A stretch of 64,000 bases of DNA from Planctobacterium marinum (lineage in GTDB: Bacteria; Pseudomonadota; Gammaproteobacteria; Enterobacterales; Alteromonadaceae): assembly GCF_036322805.1 (NCBI RefSeq), contig NZ_AP027272.1, positions 3,906,001 through 3,970,000 of the forward strand. The letters run 5' to 3'. A program made the position numbers and the translations under genes. This document shows, in pieces, positions 1 through 8,653 of the stretch. Within the stretch, counting starts at the first letter, position 1. The number at the start of each line of letters is the position of its first letter. The notes beneath the pieces were generated by a model. The model made no database searches and was not told the DNA's origin. It was given only the letters and a program-made list of their open reading frames with translations.

Positions 1-1335
1 CCAGGGTGACGTTAAACGTTTGTGTACCATCAATGATGTTATCATCCACTCCCGTCACCGTAACGGTTTGCGGCGTATCCCAATTGGCTGTCGTAAAGGT
101 TAAGCTGCTGGTGCTCACCGTCGCTTCGCCCGTATCTGCTGAAGTGACATCAATCACCACATTGGAATTAGGCTCAGCATCCAGTGCCACCGTAAAGCTA
201 TCTGTGCCGCCCGCTTCGGTCGTTGCGGTGGAGCTCGATGATTCGGTTACCGTAAATCCGGCGACTTCATTATCGGAATTGTCGACACTCACCGTCTGGT
301 TACTGACCGCATCAAAGTTATCATCGGTAGACGCAGCATCGATGGCCAGGGTGACGTTAAACGTTTGTGTACCATCAATGATGTTATCATCCACTCCCGT
401 TACCGTGACGGTTTGCGGCGTATCCCAGTTGGCTGTCGTAAAGGTTAAGCTGCTGGTGCTCACCGTCGCTTCGCCCGTATCTGCTGAAGTGACATCAATC
501 ACCACATTGGAATTAGGCTCAGCATCCAGCACCACCGTAAAGCTATCCGTACCGCCCGCTTCGGTCGTTGCGGTGGAGCTCGATGATTCGGTTACCGTAA
601 ATCCGGCGACTTCATTATCGGAATTGTCGACACTCACCGTCTGGTTACTGACCGCATCAAAGTTATCATCGGTAGACGCAGCATCGATGGCCAGGGTGAC
701 GTTAAACGTTTGTGTACCATCAATGATGTTATCATCCACTCCCGTTACCGTGACGGTTTGCGGCGTATCCCAGTTGGCTGTCGTAAAGGTTAAGCTGCTG
801 GTGCTCACCGTCGCTTCGCCCGTATCTGCTGAAGTGACATCAATCACCACATTGGAATTAGGCTCAGCATCCAGCACCACCGTAAAGCTATCCGTACCGC
901 CTGCTTCGGTCGTTGCGGTAGAGCTCGATGATTCGGTTACCGTAAATCCAGCGACATCATTATCGCTATTATCGACACTCACCGTCTGATTGCTAAGCGG
1001 ATCATAGGTATTATCTGAAGAAGCATCATTCACGGCCAAGGTGACATTAAAGCTTTGCGTGCCATCAATGATGCTGTCATCCACCCCAGTTACAGTCACC
1101 GTTTGTGGCGTATTCCAGTTCGCATTGGTGAACGTAAGACTAGCGGGACTCACTGTCGCTTCGCCTGTATCAGCAGACGACACGTCGAATACCACGTTAG
1201 AAGTGGGTTCAGAATCCAATTGTACGGTAAAAGAATCAGTGGTTCCCGACTCCGAGGTATTTGTTGCACCTGAAGATTCAACTATGGAAAATCCGGCCGC
1301 ATCGTTATCGGTAATACTTATTGAGACTTCTTGAG
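1..1335 (-). repeat. 345-bp tandem coding repeats (115 aa each)
   Basis: Units begin at 1, 346, 691 and 1036, a strict 345-bp period. The first three are almost identical; the first 200 or so bases of the units at 346 and 691 match exactly by eye. The fourth (1036-1335) has diverged to about the same protein pattern. Such homogeneity points to recent duplication or gene conversion inside the adhesin gene, and copy number is likely to vary or be misassembled. Confidence 0.9.
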
Positions 1336-2980
1336 TACCGTCTTCTGTGGCACTGTCACCACCACTCACTCCGGTAATTTCTATGGTTACAGATTCGCCA
1401 TCATCATCAATACTGTCGTTTATTGCGGTCAGAGTTGACGTTCCCGTCGTATTACCTGCGGTAATCGTAATACTGGTGGTTGACAGAGAAAAATCGCTGC
1501 CCAAGGTTGCAGAGCTGCCAGATTTTACAGCAATGGTGATGGTGGCATCTGCAGATGCAGAGGCACTTAACGTAGCAGTAATCGTGGAAGTACTTGTCGC
1601 AGCCTCAGTTACTGTAGCTTCTGAACGAGACAGCGTAACCGTAGGGGGTGGCACCTGAGTTTGAAAATTGAAAGTCGTATCGTCGCTGATCCCCGCAAAG
1701 CTATTGCCCGATGTATCGTCAATTGCTGTACTGGCGATCTGAACAGCGTAGGCAGTCGACTCCGTCAGCGCTGCAGTGGGATTAATGTAGAGTTTATCGC
1801 CAGAGATACCCAGCGCACCTGCACCCGGTGTGGTGGTGGCCGTTGCCCCGGTAATGTCAAAGGTCTCTACCGTTGCCCCACCCACCAGTTTTAAGGTGAT
1901 GTTGCCTGTACCGCCTGCGATATTTTCGCTAAAATCCACCACAATGTCATTGGCCGTTGCCACTCCTGTCGCATCGTCATTGGGTGTAGAACCAGCACTG
2001 TTAAACGTGGGGGCGGTTTCATCTGCGGTGGTAAAGTTAAAGGTGGTATCGTCGCCGATCCCCGCAAAGCTATTACCGGATGTATCGTCAATTGCTGTAC
2101 CGGCTATCTGAATAGCGTAGGCGGTAGATTCCGTCAGCGCTGCGGTGGGGTTAATGTAGAGTTTGTCGCCAGAGATACCCAATGCACCTGCACCAGGTGT
2201 AGTGGTGGTCGTTGCCCCGGTAATATCAAAGGTCTCTACCGTTGCCCCACCCACCAGTTTTAAGGTGATGTTGCCTGTACCGCCTGCGATATTTTCACTA
2301 AAATCCACTACGATGTCATTAGCAGTTGCCACTCCAGTGGTATCGTCATTGGGTGTAGAACCGGCACTGTTAAAAGTGGGGGCAGTTTCATCTGCGGTGG
2401 TAAAATTAAAGGTAGTGTCGTCACTGATACCTACGAAGCTATTACCGGCATTGTCGTCGATCGCAGTGCTATCAATTTGAATAGCATAGGAGGTGCTTTC
2501 AGCTAAATTTGAGGTGGGATTCAAATACACTTTGTCGCCAGTTATTCCCACAGCACCAGCTCCGGGTGTGGTGGTCGCCGTAGCAGTAGCAATATCAAAG
2601 GTTTCTACCGTTGCCCCGCCCACCAGTTTTAAGGTGAAATTACCAGTACCAGCCACGATATCCTCATCAAAATCCACCACAATATCGTTTGCGGTCGCTA
2701 CACCAGTGGCATTGTCGTTAGGTGTGGAATTGGAGCTGTCAAAACTGGGATTGGTGCTATCGGGGGAAGCGGCGTTCGCTATAGTGAAACTGGTAAATGC
2801 AAAACCAGAAGAGTTGCCCTGGTCAATGGTAAATTGTATTTGGAATGAGGAAAACGCAATACCGCTAAATGGACTGAAGTCAAAGTCGGTCGCAGTCAGC
2901 ACATCAGTATCGCTCCGGCTGGCGTCCCGCGCGCCGTTATCAATGGTATTACCCGAGTCTACGGTGCCCCCCGTCAGCAC
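1..2980 (-). CDS. C-terminal continuation of giant repeat adhesin (frameshifted, runs off left edge)
   Basis: This minus-strand frame appears open from about 2980 to base 1 and continues past the window edge. It encodes, in order, three bacterial Ig-like repeats of about 123 residues (each with the text STPNDDATGVATANDIVVDF or a close variant), one Calx-beta-like domain (VTLSRSEATVTEAATS) and then near-identical repeats of about 115 residues beginning GFTVTESSSSTATTEAGGTD and ending SVDNSDNEVA. It joins the upstream DUF4347 reading frame if one G is removed from the six-G run at 2967-2972, giving ADGGTVDSGN across the junction. I therefore read the two parts as one surface or secreted protein of more than 1,360 residues, broken by a frameshift. 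A separate translation start would be the GTG at 2980, which looks unlikely. An adhesin or biofilm role is inferred from the family. Confidence 0.8.
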   Translation of the reverse strand, partial: MLTGGTVDSGNTIDNGARDASRSDTDVLTATDFDFSPFSGIAFSSFQIQFTIDQGNSSGFAFTSFTIANAASPDSTNPSFDSSNSTPNDNATGVATANDIVVDFDEDIVAGTGNFTLKLVGGATVETFDIATATATTTPGAGAVGITGDKVYLNPTSNLAESTSYAIQIDSTAIDDNAGNSFVGISDDTTFNFTTADETAPTFNSAGSTPNDDTTGVATANDIVVDFSENIAGGTGNITLKLVGGATVETFDITGATTTTTPGAGALGISGDKLYINPTAALTESTAYAIQIAGTAIDDTSGNSFAGIGDDTTFNFTTADETAPTFNSAGSTPNDDATGVATANDIVVDFSENIAGGTGNITLKLVGGATVETFDITGATATTTPGAGALGISGDKLYINPTAALTESTAYAVQIASTAIDDTSGNSFAGISDDTTFNFQTQVPPPTVTLSRSEATVTEAATSTSTITATLSASASADATITIAVKSGSSATLGSDFSLSTTSITITAGNTTGTSTLTAINDSIDDDGESVTIEITGVSGGDSATEDGTQEVSISITDNDAAGFSIVESSGATNTSESGTTDSFTVQLDSEPTSNVVFDVSSADTGEATVSPASLTFTNANWNTPQTVTVTGVDDSIIDGTQSFNVTLAVNDASSDNTYDPLSNQTVSVDNSDNDVAGFTVTESSSSTATTEAGGTDSFTVVLDAEPNSNVVIDVTSADTGEATVSTSSLTFTTANWDTPQTVTVTGVDDNIIDGTQTFNVTLAIDAASTDDNFDAVSNQTVSVDNSDNEVAGFTVTESSSSTATTEAGGTDSFTVVLDAEPNSNVVIDVTSADTGEATVSTSSLTFTTANWDTPQTVTVTGVDDNIIDGTQTFNVTLAIDAASTDDNFDAVSNQTVSVDNSDNEVAGFTVTESSSSTATTEAGGTDSFTVALDAEPNSNVVIDVTSADTGEATVSTSSLTFTTANWDTPQTVTVTGVDDNIIDGTQTFNVTL
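1661..2770 (-). repeat. 369-bp tandem coding repeats (Ig-like, 123 aa each)
   Basis: Equivalent points recur at 1681, 2050 and 2419, a 369-bp period. Three units encode Ig-like domains (SbsA/Big_5-type) with the phrases TLKLVGGATVETFDI and GISGDKLYINPT. The units nearer the C terminus are more alike than the first one (2400-2770), so the array probably grew by duplication at that end. Confidence 0.85.
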
Positions 2981-4109
2981 GCGTGCCCACCACCTTCACT
3001 GAATAAAAGTCAAAGCCCGCCAAGTATTCGCGGAAACTAATGCCCGTCAGTTGAAACGAACCAGTATTGGTGCCATCGGCTGCTACGGTTATGGTGCAGG
3101 CTTCGGTTGCAGTTCCAGAACTATCTGACACATAAGCTTCTCCACTTGCTACTTGCCAGTTAGTAAACGCAGTACTGGCACATTCTCCGGTGACAACAAA
3201 GTCTGTACTGGTCAGATCGTTTCCATTATCAGTAAACCCGGAAAACGTTTTAATCCCGTCGGATGCGACCAACACTTCGGAAAAATCCAGAAGTGCTTTT
3301 TCACTAAAAGGCACCGAAGACTCAATCTCACCACGCACAATTTCCAGATCCCAGTCGCCATTTAGCTTTGGAGTTCCGGTTAAATCATCTGATGCGGCAA
3401 TATCCAGATGGGTTTCGGCACTGAGAATATCCAAAAACTCAGCACCCTTTTCACCTGTGGCTAAGTCACAACCATAAAACTGAATATCTGCCCCCTTTAT
3501 CGTGGCATCATTTAGCGCGTTTACCAGTTGTTCGTTATCCTGTATTACTGAAGCATCGACTCTGCTATTTCCCAGTTGCAAAGCCCCACTTTCACCGTGC
3601 GAGACAATGTGCACTGATTCCAGGTTTTGATACTGTACTAATATCTCTGTCAGTTGCTCAATACCAGATCGACCCGCTTGTAACTCTACCCATTTAACGC
3701 CAGGCTTGAGTCCTTCTTTAAGGACCTGCCTGTCTTGCACGCCGGCATCAAAAACAACCAGCTCAGTTACGCTTTGCTGCTGATATAGAGTCGGCTCATG
3801 GTCTGCTCTTTTAAGGTCAGGCCCAAAATGAGTGCCCGAGCTTATGGTTAAATCACGGTCGTTTAACTCAGTTCGATAAGCCTGCATATCCTTGCTGCTC
3901 AGCACAGCAGCATGTCGGGGCTTAGTTTTACTAACAGCAAGGGTTGCAGGCGCATGTTCTGGGGCTCTGTGAAGGATACTGCCCTGTTTATCAAGTGTAG
4001 ATTGTCGCAAGTATGATGGCGCAGACGTAAGGTAAGCGTTATTGGGTCCACTTCCATGGGTAAAAGGGGCCAGCAGACCAATTATTCCTGCAACTGCACT
4101 TTGCTTCAT
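2949..4109 (-). CDS. DUF4347 domain protein, N-terminal part of giant surface adhesin
   Basis: The 386-residue frame has a short hydrophobic start (AVAGIIGLLAPF) that could be an atypical export signal. A DUF4347 domain follows at about residues 116-270, with its hallmark stretches ELVVFDAGVQD, HIVSHGESGALQLGN and FYGCDLATGEKGAEFLDILS. DUF4347 sits at the N terminus of very large bacterial repeat proteins, often type I secreted. After residue 280 a domain begins that should run into the repeats, but the frame ends early with the out-of-frame tail GHRRLG. The break lies at a run of six G (minus strand) at 2967-2972, where five G would restore the frame. The neighbour downstream on the same strand is the rest of this gene; upstream, 298 bp away, is a sulfotransferase. 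The break may be a real mutation, phase variation or a sequencing indel. Confidence 0.8.
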   Translation of the reverse strand: MKQSAVAGIIGLLAPFTHGSGPNNAYLTSAPSYLRQSTLDKQGSILHRAPEHAPATLAVSKTKPRHAAVLSSKDMQAYRTELNDRDLTISSGTHFGPDLKRADHEPTLYQQQSVTELVVFDAGVQDRQVLKEGLKPGVKWVELQAGRSGIEQLTEILVQYQNLESVHIVSHGESGALQLGNSRVDASVIQDNEQLVNALNDATIKGADIQFYGCDLATGEKGAEFLDILSAETHLDIAASDDLTGTPKLNGDWDLEIVRGEIESSVPFSEKALLDFSEVLVASDGIKTFSGFTDNGNDLTSTDFVVTGECASTAFTNWQVASGEAYVSDSSGTATEACTITVAADGTNTGSFQLTGISFREYLAGFDFYSVKVVGTRADGGHRRLG

Positions 4110-4407
4110 GATTGATATCCTTGTTTATCTCACCAATTGAGTTATTGGGCAAATTGCACCCCATATACAGTGCAATGCTATTTTGAGCTTCAATAAATGT
4201 AGTAATCCACACTTGTACAAACATACGTTTAAAATCGCGATTACAGCTCATTACACCAACGTTATGACGTCAGGCTTTTACTATAGTGCGATACTTCCAG
4301 GCTGTACAAATTCACTGCAAAAAAATGTAGAAAAAGCATGCAATTTTGAAATCGAGCGGCTCATACAGTGACAAATTACTGGCAATCAGCCCCTCAAAAT
4401 TGGGGCA

Positions 4408-5229
4408 TTAAGAGTTAGGTTTTCCAATAATACTCGCCTGGGTACCTTTGTTATCTTCCCAAAAGGCCAATTCTTTATACTTATCGAATAAATCAGGGGG
4501 TAAAATTGATCTTCTGGGATGAAACTCCACTTTTCGACTGACTTTGTGTAAACCCGAAGCGCCAATGCGCTCATCGAATTCAGATTCTTCGTAAACCACG
4601 TTGTCAAAATCATGGTTATATTCCGGCAAGCCCAAGAATTGATAGATTAAGGAAAGGCATTTTTGCGGGTATTGGGTTAATAAATCATAGTCTACAAGCA
4701 ACAATTTATCTGAATACTCACCATAATAGGCTTCTTTTAATGCCATTAAAGGTTGGCCTATAGTGCCGTTAGACGCCATGAGTGACTCACAGCGACTATA
4801 AACTGTTTGGCGACTTGTAGGAGTAAACATGCGACTGTACTCAAATGGATTCTTACGATAAATGAGCTCAAAGCTATCCGCTATCCAAGCCGGATTTCGC
4901 ACGCAGCAAACAACTTTGAAATCCTCAAATAACCCCTTGAGTTGATGCATACGGGCTGTCCATATTCGACTGGTATCAAAAATTACCGTCTTATCCAATT
5001 CTTCCTGATAGTAAGCATTGAACATAGCGGTGATAATATTCATGCGCTTTTCTGGACTAAAGAAGCTAAAAAACTCTGAGGACGCGCCTGTCTGCTCCAG
5101 CAATCCATTCATCAAACCGGCCACCGGGCTGGACATGGCAGCGTGAAAATCTGAATGCTGTCGTAGAATGCCCGCCAACAACGTAGAGCCCGAACGAGGC
5201 AGACCAGAAATAAAGTGGTAATGAGGCAA
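4408..5229 (-). CDS. sulfotransferase family protein (ST-A)
   Basis: The 273-residue protein starts with the PAPS 5'-phosphosulfate loop GLPRSGSTLLAGIL at residues 9-22 and has a second family block, VVCCVRNPAWIADSF, near residue 110 where the 3'-phosphate-binding Arg and Ser lie. Length and lack of a signal peptide fit soluble cytoplasmic sulfotransferases that move sulfate from PAPS to a hydroxyl or amine. The acceptor is unknown. It lies 125 bp downstream of the tail-collar gene, on the same strand, but a hairpin terminator at 5293-5326 separates them. A second, unrelated-looking sulfotransferase lies at 13470-14135, so the two bracket the accessory island. Substrate assignment to a neighbour's product is inference. 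Confidence 0.8.
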   Translation of the reverse strand: MPHYHFISGLPRSGSTLLAGILRQHSDFHAAMSSPVAGLMNGLLEQTGASSEFFSFFSPEKRMNIITAMFNAYYQEELDKTVIFDTSRIWTARMHQLKGLFEDFKVVCCVRNPAWIADSFELIYRKNPFEYSRMFTPTSRQTVYSRCESLMASNGTIGQPLMALKEAYYGEYSDKLLLVDYDLLTQYPQKCLSLIYQFLGLPEYNHDFDNVVYEESEFDERIGASGLHKVSRKVEFHPRRSILPPDLFDKYKELAFWEDNKGTQASIIGKPNS

Positions 5230-5292
5230 GGGTCTGTATCCGCTATTTTTTGTTTATTTTTATAGTAGTTAAAATTATAGGTAAAGAACAAT

Positions 5293-5326
5293 AAAAACCG
5301 CCTGGCCAGATTGGGTAAGCGGTTTT
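5293..5326 (-). terminator. Rho-independent terminator after collar gene
   Basis: On the minus strand the stem AAAACCGC/GCGGTTTT (5319-5326 with 5294-5301) encloses a 17-nt loop and is followed by a T-rich run. It lies 29 bp past the stop of the collar gene and before the sulfotransferase start, which suggests the latter has its own promoter. Confidence 0.6.
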
Positions 5327-5354
5327 ATGAGTCAGAGTTCAGGTTACTCACATG

Positions 5355-5987
5355 CTAGTTTCTCGATGGGTATGTGCCCTCCAGAGCAAATGAATAATTA
5401 ACAGCAAGGGAGGGGTTCTCAATGCTGAAAGCACTGCTATTGCCGGTGTTATCTACTGTCACTGTACCCGTAGTGCCACCGCCTCCGGTTACACCGCCCA
5501 AAGCAACTGTTGAGCCAGCATTGGCGGCCGTTACATAAGCCGATTGTAGTATTGGCGACCGACCACCACCATCATTGACAACTGCCAGATAGTCTCCAGA
5601 CGCTGGCGTTTGAGTATCGGCGTTTGCAGTGGATACCTGCACGTCAGCTGCGGTTCCTCCGCCGGTTGGAGTGAAGGTTGCGTGGTGATTGTGGGACGGC
5701 AAGTTTAATGTGGAAAGCGTTCTTTCCCAATAACCGGACCTCTGCCCTAACTGATAATAGGGTAAACCGGGGCCCTGTCCACCTGTTTGGCTTGAACCGA
5801 TGGCCATTCTACCCCTGAGATCCGGGATCCCGAATGTCGTTCGGCCATCACCTCCGTAAAAAGTACCCACTAAAGAATACACAGTCTGGAACTGCGCTAT
5901 TGATAGTAGCTGCCCCGCACAAAAAGTCCATTGAGCGGGCGCAAAGGTAAAGCCAAGAGGGCAAATCTGGCCTATAAATGGTGTCAT
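5355..5987 (-). CDS. phage tail collar domain protein (microcystin-dependent protein / MdpB-like)
   Basis: The 210-residue protein has an N-terminal Collar domain at about residues 3-80, with MTPFIGQICPLGFTFAPAQW, FCAGQLLSIAQFQTVYSLVG, GTFYGGDGRTTFGIPDLRGR and SHNHHA. A low-complexity Gly/Thr-rich middle and a beta-like C terminus (NPSLAVNYSFALEG) follow. This is the architecture of MdpB-type bacterial proteins related to short tail-fibre and collar proteins; no other phage genes are nearby, so it is not a prophage remnant. The start has a strong Shine-Dalgarno (AAGGAG, 6 nt before ATG). Neighbours on the same strand are a formyltransferase upstream (367 bp) and a sulfotransferase downstream. 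It is the only obviously structural protein among the island's modification enzymes and so the best candidate substrate, which is an inference. Confidence 0.85.
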   Translation of the reverse strand: MTPFIGQICPLGFTFAPAQWTFCAGQLLSIAQFQTVYSLVGTFYGGDGRTTFGIPDLRGRMAIGSSQTGGQGPGLPYYQLGQRSGYWERTLSTLNLPSHNHHATFTPTGGGTAADVQVSTANADTQTPASGDYLAVVNDGGGRSPILQSAYVTAANAGSTVALGGVTGGGGTTGTVTVDNTGNSSAFSIENPSLAVNYSFALEGTYPSRN

Positions 5988-6354
5988 ATCATTCTCCTTA
6001 AAGTCTAAAAGTACTAATCATTTAGGTTTAGTTAAGTTAGATAAATACTGCAGGTACCGCTTTAAACGATAGCCAAACCATCTAATTCCACTATTTCTGA
6101 CTACTCACAATATGAGCCATCATCACATAACCCCGCTTCCTCTTTGACAGCACCTGCCATTCATCAGCAAAATGTACTGATTTGACAGACTTTTGAACTA
6201 CTTTACTGCAACTGAGCGTAAAATTATTTTTTATACAAGGCGCATAATGCTAACCAAGTATTAGATGATAAAACCACTTTTGCCAATTAAATTATCAATA
6301 TTTTTAGTATCTTTTAGTACCCAACACTCGCAATTTAATTTGAGAGGTTGTAAT
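5988..6354. other. 367-bp AT-rich intergenic region
   Basis: This stretch separates the formyltransferase stop from the collar-protein start, both minus strand. Apart from the collar gene's Shine-Dalgarno at 5990-5999 I see no conserved RNA, repeat or credible ORF. A plus-strand ORF beginning at 6265 runs into the formyltransferase and is a shadow. The region presumably carries the collar gene's promoter. Confidence 0.5.
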
Positions 6355-7293
6355 TTAGCCCGGCCCGTAAAGTTTAGAGGCTACATCAATTTTATGGGTA
6401 ACAGCATAGGAGTAACCGGAATAATACCCTTGTTGAGTCACAACCACATCTATCGCAATAGCCTGCTCAATGGTCGCAACAATAAGCCCTTTTTCTTTGT
6501 CAACCTGCATCACAGTACCCGGTGCTATCCCGTATAGTGGAACATTGACCACAGCACACTGCATAATATTAAATACTCCCTGATTAGAACGTGCCATCAC
6601 TCCCCCAAATAAGGGGTTCCTCGCCCTTGCAGCACCAACAATGTCTGAAGCTGACATACAATCCCAATCAATCCATTGATCCTTCTCTTGAAGTGCCCTG
6701 GCAAAGACATCATGCTTTGTAAAAGTGCGCTGAGTTTGTCTTTGCAGACCATTCTTTTCCCATAAATTGATGAAATTTGGGAGTATTTGACTCAGTGCTA
6801 TGAGCATGGAGCCAGTCAAGGTTTGGATATTGTCATAGGGGTGAATAATGACCTCTTTCTGCATAACAATATCACCATCATCAACAGTATTGGTAAGATA
6901 GTGGATGGTTAAAGCTGTTGCGGGTTCATGATTATAAAGTTGCCAATAAATTGGCATGCTTCCCCTGTAATTTGGTAATGCTGAAGCATGAATATTAAAG
7001 ATATCACCAGAGAAGTTTTCAATAACCTCACCCGGTAGTATCTGGCTAAAAAAGAACACCAAACCTAGATTACTCTGCCAGCTGTTTATATCCGAAAAGA
7101 GACTATTTAGCCTATCTGGTTGATAGACCGAATACGGGATTTGCTGCTGGTTTAAGTTGAATATTAATTGGTTCACTTCAGGGGAATCAACTTGCTCAAC
7201 AATAACTCCTGCCAGTTTACCCATTTGCCGTAGATGGGTTATCAGACTCCAACTCATCATAGAAGAGCTAAATACAGATACTTTCGCGCTCAT
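6355..7293 (-). CDS. formyltransferase (Fmt/ArnA-like) family protein
   Basis: The 312-residue protein has the catalytic block of 10-formyl-tetrahydrofolate-dependent formyltransferases, NIHASALPNYRGSMPIYW at residues 100-117, and the paired acidic motif VDDGDIV near residue 138. These supply the family's Asn, His and Asp triad. A C-terminal domain of about 100 residues follows (from about 205), resembling the Fmt C-terminal fold. It is probably not the housekeeping Met-tRNA formyltransferase: the sequence is divergent and it is cotranscribed with a PRMT-like methyltransferase, the upstream stop and this ATG sharing one base (TGATG; a GTG 3 nt earlier is possible). It may formylate an amino sugar or a peptide amine. 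The acceptor is unknown. Confidence 0.75.
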   Translation of the reverse strand: MSAKVSVFSSSMMSWSLITHLRQMGKLAGVIVEQVDSPEVNQLIFNLNQQQIPYSVYQPDRLNSLFSDINSWQSNLGLVFFFSQILPGEVIENFSGDIFNIHASALPNYRGSMPIYWQLYNHEPATALTIHYLTNTVDDGDIVMQKEVIIHPYDNIQTLTGSMLIALSQILPNFINLWEKNGLQRQTQRTFTKHDVFARALQEKDQWIDWDCMSASDIVGAARARNPLFGGVMARSNQGVFNIMQCAVVNVPLYGIAPGTVMQVDKEKGLIVATIEQAIAIDVVVTQQGYYSGYSYAVTHKIDVASKLYGPG

Positions 7294-8570
7294 CACTGCT
7301 GCGACTCCAGAACCGGCATAAATCCGGGCAAACCATTCAAACGGTAGAAAAAGGCAATATCATCCCCACTGCTGACCAAAAGATCACCGGGCCGAGGGTC
7401 TCGCGGCTTGAAGTCAATGCAAATTGAAGTATCCGGTAAAGGTGAGGTAATCCCGGAGTCGTACTGATGGATAGATTCGTTGGCAAAGGTCTGAATACTC
7501 GCATAAAGAATTAACGTGCGCTTGGCAATATCTTCAATGCCAGTTGGAATATTGATAGTGGCACCACGAATCAATTGTTGATCGTCACTTAAAGTGATTT
7601 TCTCCATTTGCATCAAGGAGTTTTTGTCGATGGACATAACCGAGCCAAGCTCAACTCGTCGGTCCATATATTCCTGAGAAACCGTTTTACTGTGGGAGTA
7701 TTCAACATCCTGCCACTGCTCTTTGAACTCTTCCGCTCCGACAACCAGTGCGCTGTTTATAACTATTCGATTTGGTACCATTGTGCCATTGATATCCAGA
7801 AATCGAATAAGATGATGAGCAATGCTCAAATGAGCTTCTTTACCGAAACCGTGCTGCATCGCCTCCAACAACAATATGTCCACCGTAAAGTCCGGCTCAT
7901 ACTCCGTCGCATCGGCCATGACAATATCATCGATGTATTCTTCAAGCTCGAGGTCACTGACAAGTTGCTTAAGCGCCTTAATTGCACCAGGTTGCAGGTC
8001 TACGAAAGTCACCTTCAGTTGCTCGTGTGTGATTTGTTGATGTTCTTTAACATAGCTCAATAGCGGTACGATCAATGGGGCAAAAGTTCCACAGGCTGGA
8101 TAGAGCACCCTAACCGTCTCTTTACTCTCGAGTTGTTGTTCAATAGCCCTCAACAACCCCCTGGTAAAGGAGCTCACACGAAAAACATCTTTAATCGTGT
8201 TACTACAATTTAAGGGGGACATAATTAATCCATTTTTGCTGATAAACTGTTGAGTCAATAATTGCTCCGGAATATCCGCCTGTTTCAAAGACAGCATTGC
8301 ATTTTCGTATAAGGTCTCGAATTGCTTGAGCAGGGTTTCGTAGGCGACCTCCTTTTCGCTCAAAATAGTGTTGGCGATATCCGTAAATGATTGTCTGAGT
8401 TTTACCAGACGTTCTTCTTCGGTGGTCACTCCAGCGAGTAGTTCATTTAACTGTGTACGCAAAGTCTGCTGAAGCAACCCCTGTGATACAGGATCAGGTT
8501 GAGCGAAAGTGGTTGGTTTTTCTGATGCCGGAGCGGTATGGTGAAGAGACGTAGGATGCTGTTCGCTCAT
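7293..8570 (-). CDS. PRMT-like class I SAM methyltransferase (PRMT-A)
   Basis: The 425-residue protein has a Pro/Gln-rich, helical N-terminal 110 residues and then a Rossmann methyltransferase core. Motif I is VLYPACGTFAPLIVPL (155-170), the acidic ribose-binding residue is in VTFVDLQ (D191), and the motif-IV region is DILLLEAMQHGFGKEAH (231-247) followed by NGTMVPNRIV. This order and the C-terminal beta-rich domain resemble protein arginine methyltransferases (PRMT5-type), where a double-E loop binds the guanidinium. Here one Glu (E236) and a later one (E245) remain but the loop is altered compared with its two paralogues in the island. It is translationally coupled to the formyltransferase and lies 83 bp after the Asp-hydroxylase-like gene. 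The substrate is unknown. Confidence 0.75.
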   Translation of the reverse strand: MSEQHPTSLHHTAPASEKPTTFAQPDPVSQGLLQQTLRTQLNELLAGVTTEEERLVKLRQSFTDIANTILSEKEVAYETLLKQFETLYENAMLSLKQADIPEQLLTQQFISKNGLIMSPLNCSNTIKDVFRVSSFTRGLLRAIEQQLESKETVRVLYPACGTFAPLIVPLLSYVKEHQQITHEQLKVTFVDLQPGAIKALKQLVSDLELEEYIDDIVMADATEYEPDFTVDILLLEAMQHGFGKEAHLSIAHHLIRFLDINGTMVPNRIVINSALVVGAEEFKEQWQDVEYSHSKTVSQEYMDRRVELGSVMSIDKNSLMQMEKITLSDDQQLIRGATINIPTGIEDIAKRTLILYASIQTFANESIHQYDSGITSPLPDTSICIDFKPRDPRPGDLLVSSGDDIAFFYRLNGLPGFMPVLESQQ

Positions 8571-8653
8571 TTTTATTCCTTGCGAGTTCTGTTATTTCAA
8601 GAATATTTTTTACTTATCTTATTGGAGGTGGATGTTTTTAACCCTGATTGAGA

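Noticed and set aside
6-989. Plus-strand ORF of 327 codons rich in Val/Ser
   Set aside because: It is the complement of the highly repetitive minus-strand adhesin frame; its repeats mirror that gene and no ribosome site precedes it.
1-1035. Regular repeats that might suggest a CRISPR array
   Set aside because: The period is 345 bp with no short repeat/spacer alternation, and the units are in-frame protein repeats.
4183-4371. 62-codon plus-strand ORF between the adhesin and ST-A genes
   Set aside because: It has no domain, no clear ribosome site, and lies in AT-rich DNA upstream of the adhesin start.
5355-5987. Collar protein as sign of a prophage
   Set aside because: No integrase, capsid, terminase, lysis or other tail gene is near; MdpB-like collar proteins occur alone in many bacteria.
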